This document shows positions 60,531 to 64,000 of a DNA stretch of 64,000 nt, one piece after another. A model generated the notes under the pieces. The model did not search any database. It was given only the letters and a program-made list of their open reading frames with translations, and was not told the DNA's origin. Positions within the stretch are counted from its first letter, which is position 1. Each line of letters opens with the position of its first letter. The translations under genes were made by a program, and so were the position numbers. Source of the stretch: Geotalea sp. SG265 (GTDB taxonomy: Bacteria > Desulfobacterota > Desulfuromonadia > Geobacterales > Geobacteraceae); NCBI RefSeq assembly GCF_022808985.1, contig NZ_JAKZFT010000005.1:186001-250000 (forward strand), in the 5' to 3' direction.

Positions 60531-61943
60531 TCAGAGCTGGGGAAGGGGAAGAAATACGGTAAAGGTACAACCGTTTCCCGGCAGGGAAAAAAGCTCTACC
60601 CTGCCGCCGTGGGCTTCGCTCAGGGCGCGAACCAGGGATAGACCCAGACCGCTGCCGCCGTCATTGCGGTTTCGTGCCTTGTCTACGCGGTAGAACTGCT
60701 CGAAGACGTGGGGAATATCGGCCTGGGGGATACCCGGTCCTGTGTCGGTCACCGAGATCTTCGCCCAACCGGGTTCCGAATCGATGGCAATGGATATCCT
60801 GCCATCGCACGGGGTGTACTTTATGGCGTTCTCAACCAGGTTGAGAAATATCTGCCGCAATCGTGCCGGATCTCCGGAGACCATGAAAGAACCGGCATTG
60901 GACAGGTTCAGGACGATCCTTTTCTCTTTGGCCCCGGGGGCAGCTTTGGTGCAGATATCCTGCAGCAACTCGTACAGTTCCACCGGTACCGGGTTTAGGA
61001 CGAGTTTACCCTCTTCGGTGCGTGACAGTTCCAGCAGATCGCCGATGATGTCGGACATGCGGTTGATTTCTTCCATGTTGCTTTTGAGGATTTTTTTCAA
61101 CTCCTCTGCATCCCCGCCCCAGCGGATTCCCACCTCAGTCTCCCCCCGCAGGATCGTCAGCGGGGTGCGCAACTCGTGTGAGACATCCATGGAGAACTGT
61201 CTTGTACGGTTAAATGCATTCTCCAAGCGATCGAGGGTCATGTTGAAGGTCTTCGCCAACCTGCCAATCTCGTCGTTGGGATTAAGGACTTCCAGTCGAT
61301 GACTGAGATTTTCCGCGCTGATTTTTTGGGCACTGGTGGTGATGAGTTCTACCGGTTTCAGGGCGCGGCCGGCGAGAAACCAGCCCGCATACCAGAGCAG
61401 CATCAAGGCGAGGGGGATCGAGACGGCGAAAATAACCAGCAGCTTCTCCAGAATATCGCTGGCGTAATCCAGGAGCGTCCCCACCTGGACAACCTGGACC
61501 ATGTGCCCTTTTTCCATGACGGGCATGGTAATGGTGCGAATGGGATAGTGCAGGAGGTTGCTGTGGGTATGGTATGTACTCTTGCCGATTCCGGCGAGCA
61601 TGAGCGAAGCCTTGTCCAAGGGGAGGGAGATACTCTGCAGATTGGTCGAACTGGAGAAGACCTTGCCTTCGGCGTCGGATATCTGCACGAATTTGTCGGC
61701 CACATTGGGGCCAATGAAATCTTCGAGAATCTGGTCGAGAACGCTTGGTGCCGATTTGCGAAAAGGCTCCAGGGTCGGGCTGGCCACTGCTTCTGCAATG
61801 GCCAGCAACCCCCGGTCGACTTCTGCGTAAAGCCGGTTACTGATGGTCAGATAAATGAACGTACTGAACAGAAGGAGGATTAACGCTAATGTTACCAGAT
61901 ACCACAGTGTCAGTCTGAAGCGGATTGATCTGAAAAAAAACAA
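60531..61943 (-). CDS. HAMP-domain sensor histidine kinase
   Basis: A 470-residue kinase: two membrane helices (about residues 10-31 and 165-188) flanking a ~130-residue periplasmic sensor, HAMP, HisKA with the phosphorylated His in FSMDVSHELRTPL (about residue 252), and HATPase (NLVENAIKYTP; DTGPGIPQADIPHVFEQFYR; GGSGLGLSLVRALSEAHGG). It is 4 bp from the response regulator and upstream of degP, a CpxA-like neighbourhood. The sensed signal is unknown. Confidence 0.95.
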   Translation of the reverse strand: MFFFRSIRFRLTLWYLVTLALILLLFSTFIYLTISNRLYAEVDRGLLAIAEAVASPTLEPFRKSAPSVLDQILEDFIGPNVADKFVQISDAEGKVFSSSTNLQSISLPLDKASLMLAGIGKSTYHTHSNLLHYPIRTITMPVMEKGHMVQVVQVGTLLDYASDILEKLLVIFAVSIPLALMLLWYAGWFLAGRALKPVELITTSAQKISAENLSHRLEVLNPNDEIGRLAKTFNMTLDRLENAFNRTRQFSMDVSHELRTPLTILRGETEVGIRWGGDAEELKKILKSNMEEINRMSDIIGDLLELSRTEEGKLVLNPVPVELYELLQDICTKAAPGAKEKRIVLNLSNAGSFMVSGDPARLRQIFLNLVENAIKYTPCDGRISIAIDSEPGWAKISVTDTGPGIPQADIPHVFEQFYRVDKARNRNDGGSGLGLSLVRALSEAHGGRVELFSLPGNGCTFTVFLPLPQL

Positions 61944-61947
61944 CTGA

Positions 61948-62622
61948 TCAATCCTCCTCTTTGAGGATGTATCCGACTCCTCTCACAGTATGGATGAGTT
62001 TCTTGTCTGCATCGCGATCGATCTTCTTGCGCAGATAATTGACATAGACATCGATGATATTGGTGAAACTGTCGAAGGTGTAATCCCAGACGTGCTCGGC
62101 AATCATGGTCCGGGTCAGTACTTCGTGGGGGTTGCGCATGAAGTATTCGAGCAAACCGTATTCCTTGGCGGTGAGATCGATCTCCTTGTCCTTGCGCCAG
62201 ACCTTGTGGGTGACCGGGTCGAGACGCAGGTCGGCGAAACGTATTTCGGCGCCACGATCCTGTTCGCTCCGGCGCAGCAGTGCTCTGACCCTGGCCAGGA
62301 GTTCGGCAAAGGCGAACGGCTTGGTCAGGTAATCGTCCGATCCCGAATCCAGGCCGGCGACGATGTCTTCTACCGAGTCTTTGGCGGTGAGCATGAGGAC
62401 CGGAGTGGTGTTTTTCTGGCTTTTAAGCTCCTTGAGCACACTCAGCCCGTCCATCTTGGGGAGCATCCAGTCGAGGATGAGCAGGTCATAGTTCTTTTCC
62501 ATGGCCATCTTAAGCCCTTCCTCTCCGTCGCCGGCAGTGATCACCTCATACTGCTCCTCTTCCAGGCCACGCTTGATGAAACTCAAAACTTTCTTCTCGT
62601 CTTCCACTACCAGAATTCTCAT
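61948..62622 (-). CDS. OmpR-family response regulator
   Basis: A 224-residue regulator: receiver with phospho-Asp 51 (LLILDWMLPKMDG) and conserved switch residues (MLTAKDS), and an OmpR winged-helix DNA-binding domain (GLLEYFMRNPHEVLTRTMIA, VYVNYLRKKIDRD, IHTVRGVGYILKEED). ATG 62622 has GGGAGC upstream; the longer start at 62658 is unlikely. It is paired with the downstream histidine kinase. Confidence 0.95.
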   Translation of the reverse strand: MRILVVEDEKKVLSFIKRGLEEEQYEVITAGDGEEGLKMAMEKNYDLLILDWMLPKMDGLSVLKELKSQKNTTPVLMLTAKDSVEDIVAGLDSGSDDYLTKPFAFAELLARVRALLRRSEQDRGAEIRFADLRLDPVTHKVWRKDKEIDLTAKEYGLLEYFMRNPHEVLTRTMIAEHVWDYTFDSFTNIIDVYVNYLRKKIDRDADKKLIHTVRGVGYILKEED

Positions 62623-62677
62623 GATTGCTCCCTCTCTTTTAATTTTTTCTGCTGTCACTGCAATCCTGCGTTAGATG

Positions 62678-63487
62678 TTAGTCTTTAATGCCGGTTTCGA
62701 ATCTTTTCAGGATTTCGGCGGCAGATTCCTCAACCGACTTGTTCGTTACGTCTATGACCTGCCACTGTGGGTGTTTCCGGTAAATCTTGCGGCAGAAGCC
62801 CAGTTCTTCCTCGACTCTCTGGTAATCAGCATAGCTGCCGCGCGGGCTTTGCCTCATGTTGCGCAGCCGCGCCGTGCGGATATCCACCAGCCGCTGGGCA
62901 TCTATGATCAGTCCGACTATCCTGTTATTATCCAGCTGATAAAGCTCCGGCGGCGGTTCTATTCCCAATACCAACGGTACGTTGGCCACCTTGTACCCCT
63001 TGTGAGCCAAATACATGGACAGTGGAGTCTTGGATGTCCTTGATACCCCCACCAGCACGATGTCCGCCTTGTACAGGTTTCTCGGCTCCTGGCCGTCATC
63101 CTGTTTGACGGTGAAATCCACCGCCTCCATCCGCTTGTAGTACTCGCTGTTGAGCTGGTAGAGCAGCCCCGGTTCCTTTTGGGGCTGAATACCCAACAGG
63201 TTGGCCAACCGGTACAAGAGCGGCGTGATCAGGTCGATTGCTTCCAGCTGGCGAATCTGCGCCTCGCTGTGCAGATACTGGGCGAGCTCGTTATCGACCA
63301 GGGTGTAGAAGATGACTCCCGGTTGTTTGGCCGCCTCGTCCAGAGAGTGGCTGATGTCTTCGCGGGTTCGCAGCCGGCTCATGCGGTGGAGTTTAACGTC
63401 CACGTTCCTGAACTGCATCAGTGCCGCCCGTACGACCCGCTCAACCGTTTCCCCCGTTGCGTCGGAAAATAGGTAAATTCTCTGCAT
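62678..63487 (-). CDS. PpsR/PDRP-family kinase-phosphorylase (DUF299)
   Basis: A 269-residue DUF299 protein with the P-loop-like GVSRTSKT (147-154) and the N-terminal [17 protein letters not shown] signature. Members regulate PEP synthase or pyruvate phosphate dikinase by ADP-dependent phosphorylation and Pi-dependent dephosphorylation. Either target fits a gluconeogenic organism that also makes pyruvate with the por enzyme. It lies upstream of the response regulator; shared transcription is possible but the functional link is not obvious. Confidence 0.93.
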   Translation of the reverse strand: MQRIYLFSDATGETVERVVRAALMQFRNVDVKLHRMSRLRTREDISHSLDEAAKQPGVIFYTLVDNELAQYLHSEAQIRQLEAIDLITPLLYRLANLLGIQPQKEPGLLYQLNSEYYKRMEAVDFTVKQDDGQEPRNLYKADIVLVGVSRTSKTPLSMYLAHKGYKVANVPLVLGIEPPPELYQLDNNRIVGLIIDAQRLVDIRTARLRNMRQSPRGSYADYQRVEEELGFCRKIYRKHPQWQVIDVTNKSVEESAAEILKRFETGIKD

Positions 63488-63581
63488 GTGATTGTTCCGC
63501 CGAATGTTTTTTAACTATATCGGCATAGTTTCAAAATTCATTAGATATATACCATGATTTTAATAATACGCAAAAAAATAA

Positions 63582-64000
63582 TTAAAACAACCTAAATTCA
63601 TTGAGGATTTTCTCCCGGGTTTCCGCGGAGGACGCCAGGGCGGCGGCGGTCAGCGCCAGCGCCTTTGCCCCTTCGACAACGGCTTCCTGCCCCTGTGGGG
63701 AAACTGTCGCTCTGGCAAATGCTTCGGTATGAATATGCAGGCCGGGGCCGATGGGTACATGGGGGTGGATTGTCGGCACAACCTGGGAAACGTTGCCGAT
63801 GTCCGAAGAGCCCCTGTTCCTGTCAGCCGGGGCATGTGCTTCGTTCAGTCCGAGGAAGGCCAGCTGCTCCGAGTAAAGGGCGGAGAACGCCCTGTTGACC
63901 TTCATCGGGGCCAGGACCCGCTCGTCGGCGTCCATCTCCAACCCGCAACCCGTGGCTTCTGCAGCGCCCCGGGCACAATTTTTCACTCGTTCGAGGGCGC
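63582..64000 (-). CDS. M20-family metallopeptidase/amidohydrolase, C-terminal part (cut by window edge)
   Basis: The minus-strand frame is open to the right edge (about 139 residues visible). GSSDIGNVSQVVPTIHPHVP and IGPGLHIHTEAFARATVSPQ are typical of the second catalytic half of M20 AbgB-like/PM20D2-like aminoacylases. The metal-binding N-terminal half lies outside. It ends in FRLF, and the 94-bp AT-rich spacer to the DUF299 gene could hold that gene's promoter. Confidence 0.75.
   Translation of the reverse strand, partial: ALERVKNCARGAAEATGCGLEMDADERVLAPMKVNRAFSALYSEQLAFLGLNEAHAPADRNRGSSDIGNVSQVVPTIHPHVPIGPGLHIHTEAFARATVSPQGQEAVVEGAKALALTAAALASSAETREKILNEFRLF

Overview
The window looks like a chromosomal segment from a Geobacteraceae-type deltaproteobacterium (Desulfuromonadota, Geobacter/Geotalea-like). 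I infer this from the gene set and order: por, recR, ybaB, dnaX, SRP RNA and tRNA-Ser in one run, pcrA-gatCAB-mtnA-glnE-ybgC in another, an MglB/MglA pair, a PrkA/DUF444/SpoVR block, HrcA/CIRCE-controlled groESL, and high-GC codon use. No database search was possible, so the species is not claimed.

Layout. 1-9.7 kb is accessory-like. It holds the tail of a P-type ATPase, a small Cys-containing protein, a DUF748 envelope protein, a YihY-family membrane protein, an orphan double-domain KaiC-like ATPase and a small hypothetical. An IS3-family element (7723-8927, perfect 4-bp target duplication) sits exactly on the start codon of a stand-alone receiver protein, and a decayed tRNA-Asn remnant follows. 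9.7-28.4 kb is housekeeping: mglBA; por-recR-ybaB-dnaX-ffs-tRNA-Ser on the minus strand; pcrA, gatCAB, mtnA, glnE and ybgC on the plus strand.

28.4-34.6 kb is a small, visibly more AT-rich island of gene relics. It carries one very large intact gene (29227-33861) that encodes a predicted nuclease-STAND NTPase-helical-repeat protein of the Avs (antiviral STAND) type, then a small lipoprotein and an orphan Xre-type regulator. This is the best candidate for a poorly described defence system here. 34.7-42.4 kb holds a DUF1499 protein, an RdgC-like protein, lspA-ileS and kup. 42.4-49.7 kb is a four-gene minus-strand operon: PrkA kinase, DUF444/YeaH, SpoVR, and a second divergent PrkA-like AAA protein. 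49.8-52.1 kb is groESL with a sigma70-like promoter and a CIRCE operator.

52.2-64 kb contains a lipoprotein and two DUF507 paralogues split by a MITE-like palindrome, then aroF. A clear structured non-coding RNA with its own promoter and terminator follows (54726-54912; 6S-like architecture). After that come an MFS transporter, a plsC acyltransferase, recQ, and a minus-strand envelope-stress-like set (PpsR-family regulator, OmpR-type response regulator, HAMP histidine kinase, DegP/HtrA protease). The window ends in the C-terminus of an M20 peptidase. A pair of about 170-bp intergenic elements with conserved complementary arms (23562-23729 and 58784-58959) links two distant parts of the window.
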